From Eucommia ulmoides (lineage: Eukaryota; Streptophyta; Magnoliopsida; Garryales; Eucommiaceae): DNA of 64,000 bases. Made by a program: the position numbers and the translations under genes. Each line of letters starts with the position of its first letter. Position 1 is the stretch's first letter. Where the stretch lies: positions 1,488,001 to 1,552,000 of the forward strand of contig JAENRU010000487.1 of NCBI GenBank assembly GCA_016647705.1, read 5' to 3'. Shown piece after piece: positions 1-11,455 of the stretch. The notes beneath the pieces were generated by a model that saw nothing but the letters and a program-made list of their open reading frames with translations, was not told the DNA's origin and made no database searches.

Positions 1-312
1 CTAAACATAAAAAAACAACAAAATGAAATTTTTTAACTTACTTTTTAACTTTTTATTTTTCAATAAAAATACATAACATATTACAACTTATTTAAGGACT
101 AAAATGATAATGTTCCTACTACAAGACGGACTTATGTATATCAAATCCGTGTTGTATACACTGGCTATATAATTGTTTTTTCAAAGATGGGATTGGAAAT
201 TCCAATTTTATATAGCCGGGATACCCGACAAAATATGTTAGTTTTTAGAAATAATTTTTTTCAAAAAAATAATTATGATGTAAATAACTCCATTTTTAAA
301 TAAATCCCATGA

Positions 313-354
<42 letters not shown>
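1..354. other. AT-rich repeat-derived spacer
   Basis: No gene is seen. Bases about 116-300 belong to a dispersed repeat: the stretch ending in atagccgggat, followed by aaaatatgttag and aattatgatgtaaa, recurs at about 1190-1290 and, more diverged, at about 2930-3110. A (TTA)n/(TA)n microsatellite lies at about 316-355. Confidence 0.6.
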
Positions 355-1129
355 TAGGGAGTTGGGGGAAGGGAAATCACACGCACACACGCAGAAGAAG
401 ATGAGAGAAAAAGAAGAAGAAGAGAAAGAAAAAAAGGAGAAGGAAGGGAAGCTTTCTCCCGCCTATTATAATTTCCAATTTCAAATGGGGTTCTTGATCC
501 TTTTGATATTTGCATTTAACATTTTCATTTATTGTGATATCCATGTTATAGTTGTGGTTTAATTATAACTGTTGGTTTGCATGGATTATGTATGAACATG
601 TATTACGTGACAATTATGTGAGATATATGCCTACGTGCTACGTGTTAGATTGGTTAGATGTACATGTTAAATGACTTAAAATACTACTGAGCGTTGACTC
701 ACCTCTCCACAGTATTTATTTGCAGGATCTACGAAAATGGAGCTGTGTAAAAATTAAAGTTGAATTTATAATTAATTATGTAAAATTGTATTTTTTTTTC
801 AATTGTTGTAAAATTTATCTAATTAGTTGAAAAAAATAATAATTATCAGTATATTTGTAAAAATTATTCCATCTAGAGGTATGGAAATAGGAATAGTATC
901 GTGAATAATATTTGTGAATAATCATGTATAGTATTTGTGAATAGTACCGTATACCGTACATATGAATAGTACTATACATAAGAATAGTGATTTCGTGAAT
1001 AGTGCCAATTCTGTAATATTTGTAAACGTTGTGATAATAAAGTGGGGCCAGATTATTTAGTATTTTACTTTTACTTCTTCGTAATAAAAGAGAAACTGAG
1101 TGGCGGCCTTAGGAGATCGGGTCGTTACA
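355..1129 (+). mobile_element. Ty3-gypsy LTR remnant (solo LTR-like)
   Basis: The right end reads GGCGGCCTTAGGAGATCGGG then TCGTTACA, a typical 3' end of a plant Ty3-gypsy LTR. The body matches a second copy at about 35508-36172 over several blocks: the TATAATTTCCAATTTCA region, GAGATATATGCC, ACTGAGCGTTG and the AGTATTTATT stretch. In that second copy the LTR end is followed by a degenerate tRNA-Met primer-binding site. Here no internal region follows, so it behaves like a solo LTR. The left boundary is approximate because no clean TG start or target duplication could be fixed. Short gaatagta motifs at about 890-1010 are shared with the other copy. Confidence 0.65.
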
Positions 1130-1379
1130 CTATGCGACTTTATTTATCCAATATAAATCGTAAAGGAATTCATACAGGGACTCGATGGGTTCCATATATA
1201 GCCGGGATAACCCCGACAAAATATATTAGTTTTTAGAAATAATATTTTTTTTAAAAAAATAATTATGATGTAAACAACTCCATTTTTAAGGGAATTTTTT
1301 TGGTATTTTTACATTTTTTTTTTCCTTTCTTTCTTCTTCTTCTTTTTTAATTATGATGTAAACAACCCCAAAGTCTTGT
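1130..1379. repeat. Second copy of the 116-300 dispersed repeat
   Basis: Bases 1190-1290 repeat the 180-300 sequence in direct orientation, with atagccgggat and the block ending caactccatttttaa. The LTR remnant therefore lies between two direct copies. No coding capacity is seen. Confidence 0.6.
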
Positions 1380-1900
1380 TTTCTTAACAAATCGGCAAGG
1401 AAACATCAGGCAGAAAACTAGTTAAAAGAGCCACAAGCAAAACGCAGTCCAAAAGCCTAAGATCGATGAAATATTGTTCACCATGAAATTATTGAAAAGC
1501 ACAAGAAAATAATCAAGGTTGGTTTAAGCGTACCTGTTTGCGGAGTTAACAAATCGGCCGAAGAACTGTTGAAAAAAATGAGGAGTAAAATAGTTCAGAA
1601 TTAGAATAGGAAAAACCTGTTTAAAATAAACAGATTTTGAGCATACATACCTCTCCTCTCTTCTCTTTTCTTTTCTGATAGATTGCTGCAGAAACACAAC
1701 CGAGAAGAAACCACCAAGTCTGTACATTCAAGAAAATATGACAACATTTCGTCCTTTACTCTATTCACAAAGACTTTATTGCAAAAGGCATTTCGTCATT
1801 TTCTCAAGGAAGGGCCCGCCCACAACCCCAATTGTCTTCTTGAATGATCATTTGTCTTCCTTAATTATCAAGAAGTTTCATGCACCAAATTCTTGCAGCC
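1380..1900 (-). pseudogene. Degenerate exon block of an unidentified gene, family copy 1
   Basis: On the minus strand two exon-like pieces end at plausible GT donors: one near 1650 (before gtatgtatgctc) and one near 1530 (…VNSANR before gtacgctt). The same block occurs at about 6340-6430, 9650-9830, 32240-32640, 43380-43700, 49700-50000 and 60010-60330, always with a core like ATTGNTTGCTGCAGAAAN and a TTCTCTTCTTTGATAGAT stretch. These are repeated pieces of one host gene whose product I do not recognise. No copy keeps a long open frame. Confidence 0.45.
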
Positions 1901-2320
1901 ATCATTGTTGACCAAGTAAGAAGAACTCATAACACCGGAAAATTGTCTTCAGCTCATAACACCGCCTGCCTCCATCGCATTTCTTATTTAATTTGTAAAA
2001 TTAAGCCTTAAAAACTTAAAAACCCTTGTTGTGGTGATGGTAACATCAAATATTTGTTGTGGTGATATTAATGGTGATAACTAATGTATACTGTGGTAGT
2101 GGTGGTAATAAAAATGTTTGTTGTGCTGGTAACGGTGATGATAACGAATATTTGTTGAGGCGGTGATGGTGATGATGGATATTTGTTGTGTTGGTAGTGG
2201 TGACAATAAATATCTATTGTGGTGGAAGTGGCGGTAATGGCAGTGAATATCTGTTGTGATGGTAGCGGCGGTAATCATAAATATTTGCTACAGTGGAAGT
2301 GGCGATGGTGATAACAAAAT
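1900..2320. repeat. Degenerate GGT/GAT-type minisatellite
   Basis: Bases about 2020-2310 are an imperfect repeat built from ggtggtaatggtgataa-like units separated by atatttgttg. The same minisatellite is at about 44195-44420, 50425-50640 and 60745-60955, with shorter pieces at 10135-10190 and 35335-35380. It marks the duplicated block that also carries the exon pieces. The His/Tyr-rich frames through it are artefacts of repetition. Confidence 0.65.
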
Positions 2321-2329
2321 TCAGGAAAT

Positions 2330-2690
2330 ATTATCCACAAAATTTTGGAAACAGAAATGTGTTTCCAAATGTGTTTCTATACTTAATCCTAAAATTTTGG
2401 GAGCGGGAATAGAAATCAAGAACGGAAAATGGTGACCAAACAGGGCCTTAGGTAGCATTTGGTTAGTGTTTCTAAGTTCACGTTTCCACTCCCAATAAAT
2501 TGGGATAGGATGGAAATTATGGTTTCTTCTAGAAACAAAAACACGTTTGGTAATAACCATTATTCTGAAATTATTTCCCTAAATTTATGAGAATAGAAAC
2601 GGAGAAACACATTTAGTGACAACCAGTATTATGAAATTGTTTCATTAATTTATGAAAGCAAAGACATAGAAACATGTTTAATTGTGCATT
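2330..2690. mobile_element. MITE-like remnants, two abutting
   Basis: A segment ending gaccaaacagggcctta (about 2436-2452) is followed directly by gtagcatttggttagtg (about 2452-2468). These look like a 3' end and a 5' end of MITE-type elements with TTTGGT-containing inverted termini. Homologous termini appear in the 12380-12898 element. Target duplications were not resolvable. Confidence 0.4.
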
Positions 2691-3265
2691 AATTAAAAAA
2701 AAAATGTGTATTAATTAAAAAAATTATATGTAACTAAAAAAAAAATTGAGTATGGCACAGATATATAAAAAAACAAAAATAAAAAAATATATATAAAAAC
2801 TCATCAAAATACTTGAAATAGACATTCTTCAACCTAATTAATTTATATCGTATCAAAAAAAAAATATAAGAACTTACTAAAATACTTAATGGACGACCAA
2901 TCATTATTATTGGATAGCTATTTGGTCAAAGTCGGTGTACACAACACCGGCTATAATTTTTTTTTTCAAAGACGAGATTGGAAATCACGGTTTTATATAG
3001 CCAGGATTCCCAACCCCGGTTTATTAGTATTTGGTAAATAAGATAAAATATGTTAGTTTTGAGAATTAAAATTAAAAAAAAATAAAATTATAATTATAAA
3101 AACAACTCCATATTGAAGGGATTTTTTTTGGTATTTTTACATTTTTTTTTTCCCTTTCTTCATCACCGAAGCTCTCATCTCTCTGTCTGTACTCTCATTG
3201 TGTACATACTCATAAACAAGCATCCTATGAAATAAAGAAAAAAACATATTATATTATTAGCAGAA
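2690..3265. other. AT-rich spacer with dispersed repeat copy
   Basis: No gene is seen. About 2925-3130 is a third, diverged copy of the 116-300 repeat and contains the small palindrome CGGTGTACACAACACCGG. Confidence 0.5.
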
Positions 3266-3269
3266 AAAG

Positions 3270-3831
3270 ACAGAGATTATCCATGGAAATGAAATGAAGA
3301 TTATAAATGATATATAGTACCTATGATCCAAGCAATTCTTGTGCCCAATTGCTTCAAACTTCAACCTTGAACTCCCTGGAAGAAAATCACAATGAACAAG
3401 CCATTTTTATGGGTAAATTTTGAAATTCTTGTCTGAAATTGAGATTACCTACCTGGATTGATGAACAATCCAAGAAATTGAAACCCTTATGCATGCATGC
3501 CAACCCATTACTGGAATTCTCAGAATGTCCCCACCCCAAATGCTAGACCTCCGGCACGGCCACGGCCGCTTGACCTAGCCTCTCCTCCACTACTATGCGA
3601 CGACCCGCCGCCCCGCTCCGGGTACGATATCCAATGACCATTTCCAATCTCAATGTCAATTCTCTGGTGCGCAGTGGGACTCGCGTCTTCGCCGAGGCGT
3701 TCAACCCATAACGAGTCGGACTCCGGCAGCGGATCGAGAATTGGAGCTTGATGGAACTTGGTGTTATGACGTGGGTTCGAGAGTTCATCGTTCAGAAATC
3801 CCGATAACCTCTCTCTCTCTCCTCCTTCCAT
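3270..3831 (-). pseudogene. Hypothetical multi-exon gene 5' part, copy 1
   Basis: A 103-codon minus-strand frame (3831 to 3520) starts MEGGERERLSGFLNDEL and becomes rich in Gly, Ser and Arg. Farther along the same strand, a possible exon near 3325-3380 is flanked by tttcttccag and gtactata and would encode …RLKFEAIGHKNCLDH. A second copy lies at 8220-8660, with the same ERLSG(F/Y)LNDELS stretch and the same purine-rich leader. I do not recognise the product. The duplication and splice-like signals suggest a real gene 5' region, but I see no intact gene body to the left, so I treat it as a fragment. Confidence 0.35.
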
Positions 3832-4017
3832 TCTAATGGCAGAATCAATTGGAGAAACAGTAGAGAGAGAGATCCAGTGAAGTAAGAGCTTCGGTGCACG
3901 TCATCGTTTCGATCAATTTACATTAAAACAAAAAAACGCTTAGATAATTAGAGAGTTTAAATTCAAATAAAATAATTTTTTTAAACTATATAAAAATATG
4001 TCAATAATTAAATACCT
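3832..4017. other. Leader/flank of the hypothetical gene
   Basis: The purine/pyrimidine-rich agagagagag stretch at about 3862-3880 would be the 5' leader of the minus-strand frame. It recurs at about 8583-8605 in the second copy. The rest is AT-rich. Confidence 0.3.
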
Positions 4018-4423
4018 AAAGGTATGTTTGGTTAGAAAGATGAAAAAGAAAAAAGAAATAGAAAATAAATTTTTTTTTATCCTTTATAGAGGAAAAACTA
4101 TTTTCCTTAGTATGTTTGGTTGTATGGATATAAAAGGAAAGGAAATAATATTTTGTGTGTATTAAAAAAAGAAAAAAAAATAATATTTTTTTATTAAATT
4201 TACAAATAAAATTGGTATGTGTTATATAAAATAAATTGACAAAATGATAATTTTGGAATAATTTCACCTCTAACTTTTATTTTCATCCCAATTTTGGGAG
4301 GAAAAAAAAGGTTGGGAAACACTGTTTTCTCTTTTTCTTTTCACCTCTCACCAAACACACTCTTTTTTTATTATTCACCTCATTATCCATTTCATTTTCT
4401 ATCCTACCAAATGCACTCTAAGG
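4018..4423. mobile_element. MITE-like element, copy 1
   Basis: It starts AGGTATGTTTGGTTAGAAAG and ends CTACCAAATGCACTCTA, giving imperfect inverted ends around the (C/T)AAACA-type core. The interior is AT-rich. It shares internal order with the next element and with 30942-31293. No coding capacity. Confidence 0.5.
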
Positions 4424-4832
4424 ATATGTTTGGATGGAAGGGTGGAAAATGAAAAGGAAAAAGAAAAAGATTTTTTTTTTTATATGTATAGAGGAGAAAT
4501 TATTTTTCTTAGTATGTTTGGTTAGAGAGATATAGAAGGAGAGGAAATAATATTTTGTATGTATTAAAAAAAAAAAAAAATTTGCTTAATTTACTATTTC
4601 GCCCTTACTACATATTATAATATAAAATAAGAATCCTAAAATAAAGGGCAAAATAGTAATTTTAGAATGATTTCACCTCCAATCATCCCAAAATTTTTTT
4701 TTGGGGGGGGGAAGGGGAATTGTACCTCCATTTTCATTTTCTTTTTCACCTCCAACCAAACACATCACTCATCCCATTATTCACCCCATTTTCCAATCTA
4801 TTTTATTTTTTACTCTACCAAACACACCCTAA
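4424..4832. mobile_element. MITE-like element, copy 2, directly abutting
   Basis: It starts AGGATATGTTTGGATGGAAG and ends CTACCAAACACACCCTA. It is a tandem neighbour of the same family in the same orientation. It contains G-run and A-run tracts at about 4567-4580 and 4700-4708. Confidence 0.5.
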
Positions 4833-4839
4833 AAGATAA

Positions 4840-5120
4840 TTTGTCTTACATATATATTGTTGAACCCCACATAAATGTTAGACCCTTTCTTTCTTTGATA
4901 TCCATTCCGTTGTTAGCAGTGGTTTATCAAAAAGTTCACCATGCATCTGAGGGCATGTGTTGAATTCCACATTGGTGGTGGACCCTTCCCTGGATATCCG
5001 TTTATAGTACTTTGTCAAAAGCACACTCTGCAAATTAAGGGATATATTGAATTTTACATTGCTTGTGTTACCTAATTCTAAGTTATATATAAAGTCTAAG
5101 ACAATCCTCATCTTATAAGG
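4840..5120. repeat. Dispersed repeat with TGTTGAAYYCCACAT motifs
   Basis: Motifs such as tgttgaaccccacat and cagtggtttatcaaaaagt recur at about 9303-9410, 44605-44690, 50825-50910 and 61140-61220. The tgttgaattccacattgg type resembles starts of small plant LTR/TRIM elements, but no paired LTRs were found. It is part of the duplicated block. Confidence 0.45.
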
Positions 5121-5715
5121 CATTTTTTAAAGCGAGCTAGGCCCATTGAGTTGTTACAATGTACTTAATACATGAAAATGATAGCGTTTTGCTAGACCAA
5201 TCAGAATCGTTACCTACTCTTATACCAAAATGATACTCGGGATGTAACCATCTCCATGAATCAATCCTATACAAAACGACAACAACTTTGTACAGTGACA
5301 TGAGGCAAATTGTTCTGGAAATTTGTTAAACAAATTCTCCAAATGAATATCTATATACGTAATCGCAAACTAGTGCAAAATTGCAGGAAATTATTGGTAA
5401 ACATTGCACACTGCTTCACCATTATGCTCCACTCTCGCTCTCTCTCTCTCTCCTTTCTTTAAACGGATGCTTCGTCAATGACTGTCTTCAAATCACTAAG
5501 AAAATTGATTTTTTTTTTTATTTATTATTATTATTTTTATGAACATTAAAAAGTGTCTGAACCAATTTACGCGCACCTTGACTAATCATCTCACCGAGCG
5601 ATTTTAATGACGCATTCTCCTCACATCGCCCTGATGTATTTAAGATTAAATTCAAAATTTAATTATAGGAGTACTCGAACCACTAAGAAAAGCGATACTA
5701 ACTGCTATTAATTAG

Positions 5716-5746
<31 letters not shown>

Positions 5747-5750
5747 CCTT
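5121..5750. other. Spacer with no recognised feature
   Basis: I see no gene here. It holds a (CT)n tract near 5430-5455 and A/T homopolymer tracts near 5508-5520 and 5710-5740. Confidence 0.6.
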
Positions 5751-6430
5751 CAAGGATGATTAAGATGTAAATATTTAATGAAATTCAAAGGGGCAAAATT
5801 CCATTTTCCACGGACAAGAGTGCGCGTGTGACTCATCACTGGCAAACACCTGATTTGATGAGATGGACATACGCATTGTCAAGTTGGTTCTATATTTTTT
5901 TAATAATCAAACTCATATTTTTTATTTATTTAAAATAAAATTCTCAAAGGATGTCATTTAATATTAACATTTAAAAAAATAACATTATAATTTAAATTTA
6001 AATTTAAATAAATAAATAAATAAGAGTGTAATAATTAATTCCGAGAGTGCAATTTTTTTTTTTAATATTAAAAATATGTAATTTTCTTTTTGAAACTATT
6101 TAGTCATACTGTGCTATTATTATTTTTCTTCTTAAAAAAAATATAATTTAATTAAAATAAATAATTCAATTTTAATTATTTTTTGTCAGAATTAATACAT
6201 TAAATCAATTAATTAATTTATTTATTATATTTTGGTTTTAGTGGTTATCATGATGGGCATGTTGGCCTTGTTTGTTACTAATAAGGAACTTCTCGAGTTG
6301 TTCTCTGAGAAATTTTTTTTTTTTCGGTTATAGAAAATAATGTTAACTCAATTGGTTGCTGCAGAATGTCAACCAAGAAGAAACCACAATTTTTGCATAC
6401 ATAACAAAAAGTCAATATGCTTTGAGTTCT
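5751..6430. repeat. Unoccupied paralogue of the large element's insertion site
   Basis: Bases about 5765-5868 match 13300-13421, and the sequence continuing from 5868 matches 30859-30942, with no break. The join reads gatggacatacgcattg followed by tcaagttggttc. Beyond it, 6010-6340 matches 31415-31860, including tggccttgtttgttac. This shows what the locus looked like before the 17.4 kb insertion and proves a segmental duplication. The right part (6335-6430) is a copy of the exon block. Confidence 0.85.
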
Positions 6431-6504
6431 TTAAACAGTAAATGTAATTTAAAAAAAAAAATTATTGACAACACGTACATTTGTACTTATTTACCGAACA
6501 ACAT

Positions 6505-8127
6505 TGGGATTTTATTCGCAACACCAAGACTAAAATCCTGGTGTTGCGAACACCGGGATCATTATTAATTTTTTTTAATTGACTGGTCCTAGCGTTGTGA
6601 ATGTCGGGACCAGTTTTTTTTTTTAAAAAATCCGTTTCATTGTGAAATAGTGAGAGATGAAATAGTCCCGGCGTTTAAAACGCCGGGACTAAGTCCAATT
6701 ATACTGCTCAAAATGAGAGAGAGGAGAAAGAGAGAGGCAGGCACTGGTAACGCAAATTCTAGATTTTTGACACTTTATACCCCTAAATTTGATTGTTATT
6801 AATAAAAAAATTTTGACACTTAAAAAAATATTTGACACTCTATTTTTATTTTATTATTTATTTAATTCAAGTAATAAAGAATTTTCATGAAAATATTTAT
6901 TATATCATGAAAATTCTTTTTAGCAAATCGAATTTTTGATTGACCGAATGGAGCATTCTGTCGACCAAAACTTGAATTTTTTCGACCAAATGGGATATCC
7001 TGTAGACCAAATTCAATTTTCAGTCGATCGAATTGAATTTTTTGTCGACTGAATGGGCTATCCTGTCGACCAAATTCAATTTGGTCGACCGAATGAGATA
7101 TTATGTCGATCAAATTTAATTTTTGGTCAACCGAATAAGACATCCTATCGACCGAATTCAATTGTTGGTAAACTTAGTTGACAGGATGTCCCATTCGGTT
7201 GACCAAAAATTTAATTTGGTCGATATAATATCTCATTTAGTCGACCCAAAATTCAATTTGGTCGACGTAATATCCCATTCGGTCGACCAAAAATTCAATT
7301 CAGTCGACCAAAAATTGAATTCGGTAGACAAAAAAATTGGTCACAACGTTCACAACGCCGGGACCAGTTAATTTTTGGTTAATCAAAAATTGAATTCAGT
7401 CGACAGGATGTCTCATTCGGTCAACCAAAAATTAAATTCAATCGACCAAAAATTGAATTCGGTCGACCACAAATTGAATTTGGTCAACATAATGTCTTAT
7501 TCGGTCGACCAAAAATTCAATTCGGTCGACTAAAATTAAATTTGATCGACAGGATGTCCCATTTGGTTGAAAAAAATTCAATTTTTGGTTGACCAAATTA
7601 AATTTGGTCAATAGGATGTCCCATTCGGTCGACCAAAAATTCAATTTGGTGAAAAGAATTTCCATGATATAATAATAAAATAATATTTTCGTTAAAATTC
7701 TTTATTACTTGAATTGAATAAATAATAAAATAAAAACAAAGTGTCAAAAATGTTTTTCAATTGTAAAAAATTCTTAGTGTAAAAAACTCTTTATTAATTT
7801 ATTAATAAAGAGTAAAAAAAAATGTCAAAAATTCTTTATTAGTAACAATCAAATTTAGGGGTATAAAGTGTCAAAAATCTAGAATTTGCGTGAAGGGCCT
7901 GCCTCTCTCTCTCTCACTTTGAGTAGTGTAATTGGACTTAGTCCCTGCGTTTTAAACGTCGGGACTATTTCATCTCTCACTGTTTCACCGTGAAACGGAA
8001 AAAGAATATTAAAAAAACTAGTCCCGATGTTCAAAACGCCGAGACCAATCAATTAAAAAGAATAAAAATTAATAATGATCCCCGTGTTCGCAACGCCGGG
8101 ATTTTAGTCCCGGTGTTACGAAAGAAC
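6505..8127. mobile_element. Foldback element with long inverted arms
   Basis: The left arm (about 6515-6950) and right arm (about 7615-8122) are inverted copies. Shared pieces include the tip TTGCGAACAC, TAGTCCCGRCGTTTAAAACG, the (GA)n tract with AGGCAGGC, and CAAATTCTAGATTTTTGACA. The tips also carry small palindromes such as CCCGGCGTTTAAAACGCCGGG (6667-6687). Between the arms is a GTCGAC-rich repeat that is itself inverted around about 7165. It has no transposase. It interrupts a copy of the exon block, whose aatatgctt piece is seen at about 6415 and again near 8133. Confidence 0.8.
6920..7650. repeat. GTCGAC-centred tandem repeat, inverted about its middle
   Basis: Units of roughly 40-50 bp contain GGTCGACCGAATGGGAYAT and CAAATTCAATTT-like parts. 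They run in one orientation up to about 7160 and in the opposite orientation afterwards. The ORF-like frames (Val-Asp-Arg/Gln repeats) come from the repetition and are not proteins. Confidence 0.75.
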
Positions 8128-8219
8128 TCAATATGCTTTCGTTGAACCTTATTAATATAATGAACACCTCAATTATTCATTTGTAAAATTCATACATTTA
8201 AAATTAAAATTTACTTTTT

Positions 8220-8660
8220 AACCAGAAAAAGACAGAGATTAGATTATAAATGAGCTAAGAAATTGAAACCCTTATGCATGCATGCCAACCCAATATTGGA
8301 GAATGTCCCCACCCCAAATGCCCACAGATTTATGTAAGAAGTTGGGGTCAATTGAATTTCCTTAGAGAAGTTCGGAGTTGACTGGAGGGTTTTTTATTCT
8401 TCTTCCACAGATTTTTACGAAGAGGACGACAACAATTGCATATACCCATAGACCAAGACCAAAGATTCTTATTCTTGTTCGTTTCGAGAGTTCATCGTTC
8501 AGATATCCCGATAACCTCTCTCTACTCTCTCTCTCTCTCTCTCTCTCCTCCTTCCATTCTAATGGCAGAATCAATTGGAGAAAGAGTAGAGAGAGAGAGA
8601 GAGATCAAGTGAGCTGAGAGCTTCGGTGGTGAAGAAAGAAGAAAAGAAAAGAAAAGGTTC
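8220..8660 (-). pseudogene. Hypothetical gene 5' part, copy 2
   Basis: This is the second copy of the 3270-3831 block. It shares cccttatgcatgcatgccaac, gaatgtccccaccccaaatg, and the first-exon region that encodes ERLSGYLNDELS on the minus strand. The minus frame from 8574 diverges after about 30 codons and is unrelated beyond that. An expanded (CT)n tract lies at 8518-8547. The product is unknown. Confidence 0.35.
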
Positions 8661-9290
8661 ATTCGATTGGAGGTGTGTTTTAGTCCCGCAAGACCACTAC
8701 ACCCGGCCTCAATTTTATGTGCCTTAATTTTGTGTGTAAATTTTTGTTAGATGTAACAAATATTATTGAAATTTTTTAACATGTAGTTAATTTATATGTA
8801 AAAATTTATTATAAAAATTTATTAGCTGTGACAAAAATCACACAAAATACATATAATTAATTAGTTACATGTAACTAAATATAAACAAATACATATAATT
8901 AATATTAAATTAATTTCTGTGTGTAATATTTGTTAAATGTCACAAATACATAATTGTAACATATAACTAATATTACATAAATACATATGTATAACAAAAC
9001 ATACATAAATATATATAAAAATATAATAATTATTAAATTGTAATTAATATTCACTATAAACCGAATTTACTCACTAAGTTCTTCCTACAATCTCTGCAAT
9101 ACAAGACTAAAACTCAAAATAAATCTAACTTAAGGGACTAAATCAAAACTTAGATCTGTTTTTTGGGACTTCCGGCCGATTAACCCAAAAAAAATTGAAA
9201 GAAAAAGATAATTTACCCTATATATATTGGCCTGCATAACAAATCTATTAGACTACATAAAATCATGTCAATAATTAAGTGGTCTAAAAC
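8661..9290. other. AT-rich spacer
   Basis: No gene is seen. The stretch has recurring acatataattaat and gttacatgtaac-like words. Confidence 0.5.
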
Positions 9291-9480
9291 ATAATTTACC
9301 CTATTGTTGAATCACACATTAATGTTGGACTCTTTCTTCTACGTCCATTTCGTTATTTTCAGTGGTTTGTCAAAAAGTCCACCATACTTTTGAGGGCACG
9401 TGTTGAATCTTGAGTGGGATTCAAATCCCACTATACGAGTGGGGTTCGAATCCCACTAGGTGTGTGAGTGGGCACACGTG
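9291..9480. repeat. Copy of the TGTTGAAYYCCACAT dispersed repeat
   Basis: About 9300-9410 matches 4850-4970, including cagtggtttgtcaaaaagtc. It is followed by two near copies of gagtggg(a/g)ttcraatcccacta at about 9413-9459. Confidence 0.5.
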
Positions 9481-9639
9481 TGAAAAAAAAATAAAAAAAT
9501 AAATAAAGAAGCAGCAGTTAATATGCTTACCATCTTCCCTGACAGTTGGTATAGCTGTTTACATAAAAACTTACATTTTGGTACTATTTTATTTTTATTG
9601 CTCTACTTTAAAACTTACATATTACCTCTTTAAAACATC

Positions 9640-9835
9640 GATATTGTTCACAGATTTGAGATCAATTGGTTGCTGCAGAAAACAACCAAGAAGAAGATAA
9701 TATGCTTTTCTTGGGTCAACATTTCGTCCTTTATTTACGTAGTAAGGTTTGAATATTATCAATATAATTGACAGTTTTGATACCCCAATTATTGTTTTGT
9801 AGTTTATCATCACTATTCATTTGTATAGATACAAT
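9640..9835 (-). pseudogene. Exon block fragment, copy 3
   Basis: It contains gatcaattggttgctgcaga and aatatgcttttcttgggtc, as in the other copies of the exon block. The minus-strand frame (9813-9622) includes CFLQQPIDL, comparable to FLQQSI at 1690. It is a short decayed remnant of unknown function. Confidence 0.4.
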
Positions 9836-10630
9836 AAAAAATAAAACTTACTTTTTACACTTTTTTTTTTAGGATAAAAATATGAAATTCTTCACTTTTC
9901 ATTTGTATTCAAGTTGTCATGAAAAGATTAAAAATTAAAGACTCATATTTTTAATTATTTTTCATAAGAGATATTTAATGTATATGTTATAAATATTTCA
10001 TATACACACACAAGTTTTTTTTTTCCAATATGTTTATTGAAAAAATTAGCATGCCCATTTTCGTAAAATTTAATTTTTTGTGCTAAGTAGAAACCTAAAA
10101 AGTGTAATTAAGAAGAATTTTTTAAGTAAACTGGTGTTAGCGAATATTTATTGTGGTGGTGACAGTGATTAAAATATTTGCTGCAATTGTGACTTGATAG
10201 TTAATATTTTTATGGGTGGATAATATTTATTATTACAAAATTAATTGAAAAGTATTTTTGTCATTAAAAAATCACCTTATTTTAATATCTAGAGATAGTG
10301 AAGTGTAGGGTGGGGATTCCCCCCATCCCCACACATTATTTTTACATTGGTCTAGGGTTCAACATCAATAACCTATTTTGAGATTGAGGCTTTAACTTTG
10401 GGTGGTGGTACAATTAATTTTTCATAAATTCTATCCACAAATAATAATAATAATAATAAATAAAAAAAAAGGTTAAATTTCACTTTGCATGTAAAGCAGA
10501 GATTATGTTTGTCTTTGATAGGGACATGTAACAAGGAATGTCATTTTGGTGTGTTAAATACAATATATGTCGTGTGAACAGTGTTTTGACACTCATTGAT
10601 GTTCTAACAGTTTGTTTAGACATTTGAAAT
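9836..10630. other. Spacer with no recognised feature
   Basis: I see no gene. It holds a (AAT)n run near 10441-10460 and a short minisatellite remnant at about 10135-10190. Confidence 0.5.
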
Positions 10631-10636
10631 TTAATA

Positions 10637-10974
10637 AAATTTGAAGGTTTTTGCACTTTGCAATCTTGAAGTTTTGAAGAAATTCTGCTTCAGTTCGTGT
10701 ACTTTTAATTTGAACACATTAAACCTTGAAATTTGCAAATCTAGTCAAGTTAGTCCAAATCAATAACTCTGACATTTTTTATGAGAACAAGCAATCACAT
10801 GTTAGACACGAAATCACCCACGTGACTTAATTCTATCATAAAAAATGACGGAATGATAAATTTAACACGATTTGAATGCTTTAGGTTTAATGTGTTCACA
10901 TTGAAAGGACAAGGGCTAAAGTGAAATTTCTATTAAACTTCAGGGGTGCAAAGTGCAAAAATATCTATAATTTG
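10637..10974. mobile_element. Small TIR element (MITE-like)
   Basis: The left part contains GGTTTTTGCACTTTGC and GAACACATTAAACC. The right part contains GGTTTAATGTGTTC and GCAAAGTGCAAAAATA, i.e. the reverse complements in mirror order. There is no coding capacity. I could not fix a target duplication. Confidence 0.6.
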
Positions 10975-11455
10975 AATATAAATTAAAATTGACAATAAAC
11001 TAAAACCGATTAATTACTACTTCAATTAAACTAAAGTTCTCTAAACTTTTGTCAGAAATAACCAATTGTCACAAATATAGTAAAAATAGTAGAGCATGAC
11101 ATTTCTCACACAGGTGATGACACACATGTTGACCAAATTGCACATTTACTTTGTCTGTAATGATGGGGTTCAACGGAGATCTAAGCTGATTCGAAAGAAA
11201 AATCACACTGTTTGTAATGATGGCTAAGGACGACATCAGGTTCACCAAGACTACATATTTCGTGGTAATGACGTCTACTTCACCCTATAATGTAATTTTC
11301 GAGTATCCATGACTTCATTTAATGAAGACAGTGGCCTCCACACTGCATCAATGCATCAAGTACCCTAACTTTCTTGGAATATCCATGATTCACAAAGATC
11401 AGGTAACATATAGGGAATGTTTTGCGATACCAATTAAAAAATATCGTTATTCTTT

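Noticed and set aside
2081..2278. His-rich ORF that could suggest a metal-binding protein
   Set aside because: It is an antisense reading of the degenerate GGT/GAT minisatellite.
6920..7650. CRISPR-like spaced repeats
   Set aside because: Repeat units are contiguous, degenerate and inverted at the centre, have no unique spacers, and lie in plant DNA.
6862..7665. Three ORFs of 75-99 codons rich in VDR/VDQ repeats
   Set aside because: They are translations of the GTCGAC repeat in the foldback element and appear on both strands.
9413..9459. tRNA-like B-box motif ggttcgaatccc
   Set aside because: It is part of a short local duplication of gagtggg-type words. No cloverleaf or A box could be formed.
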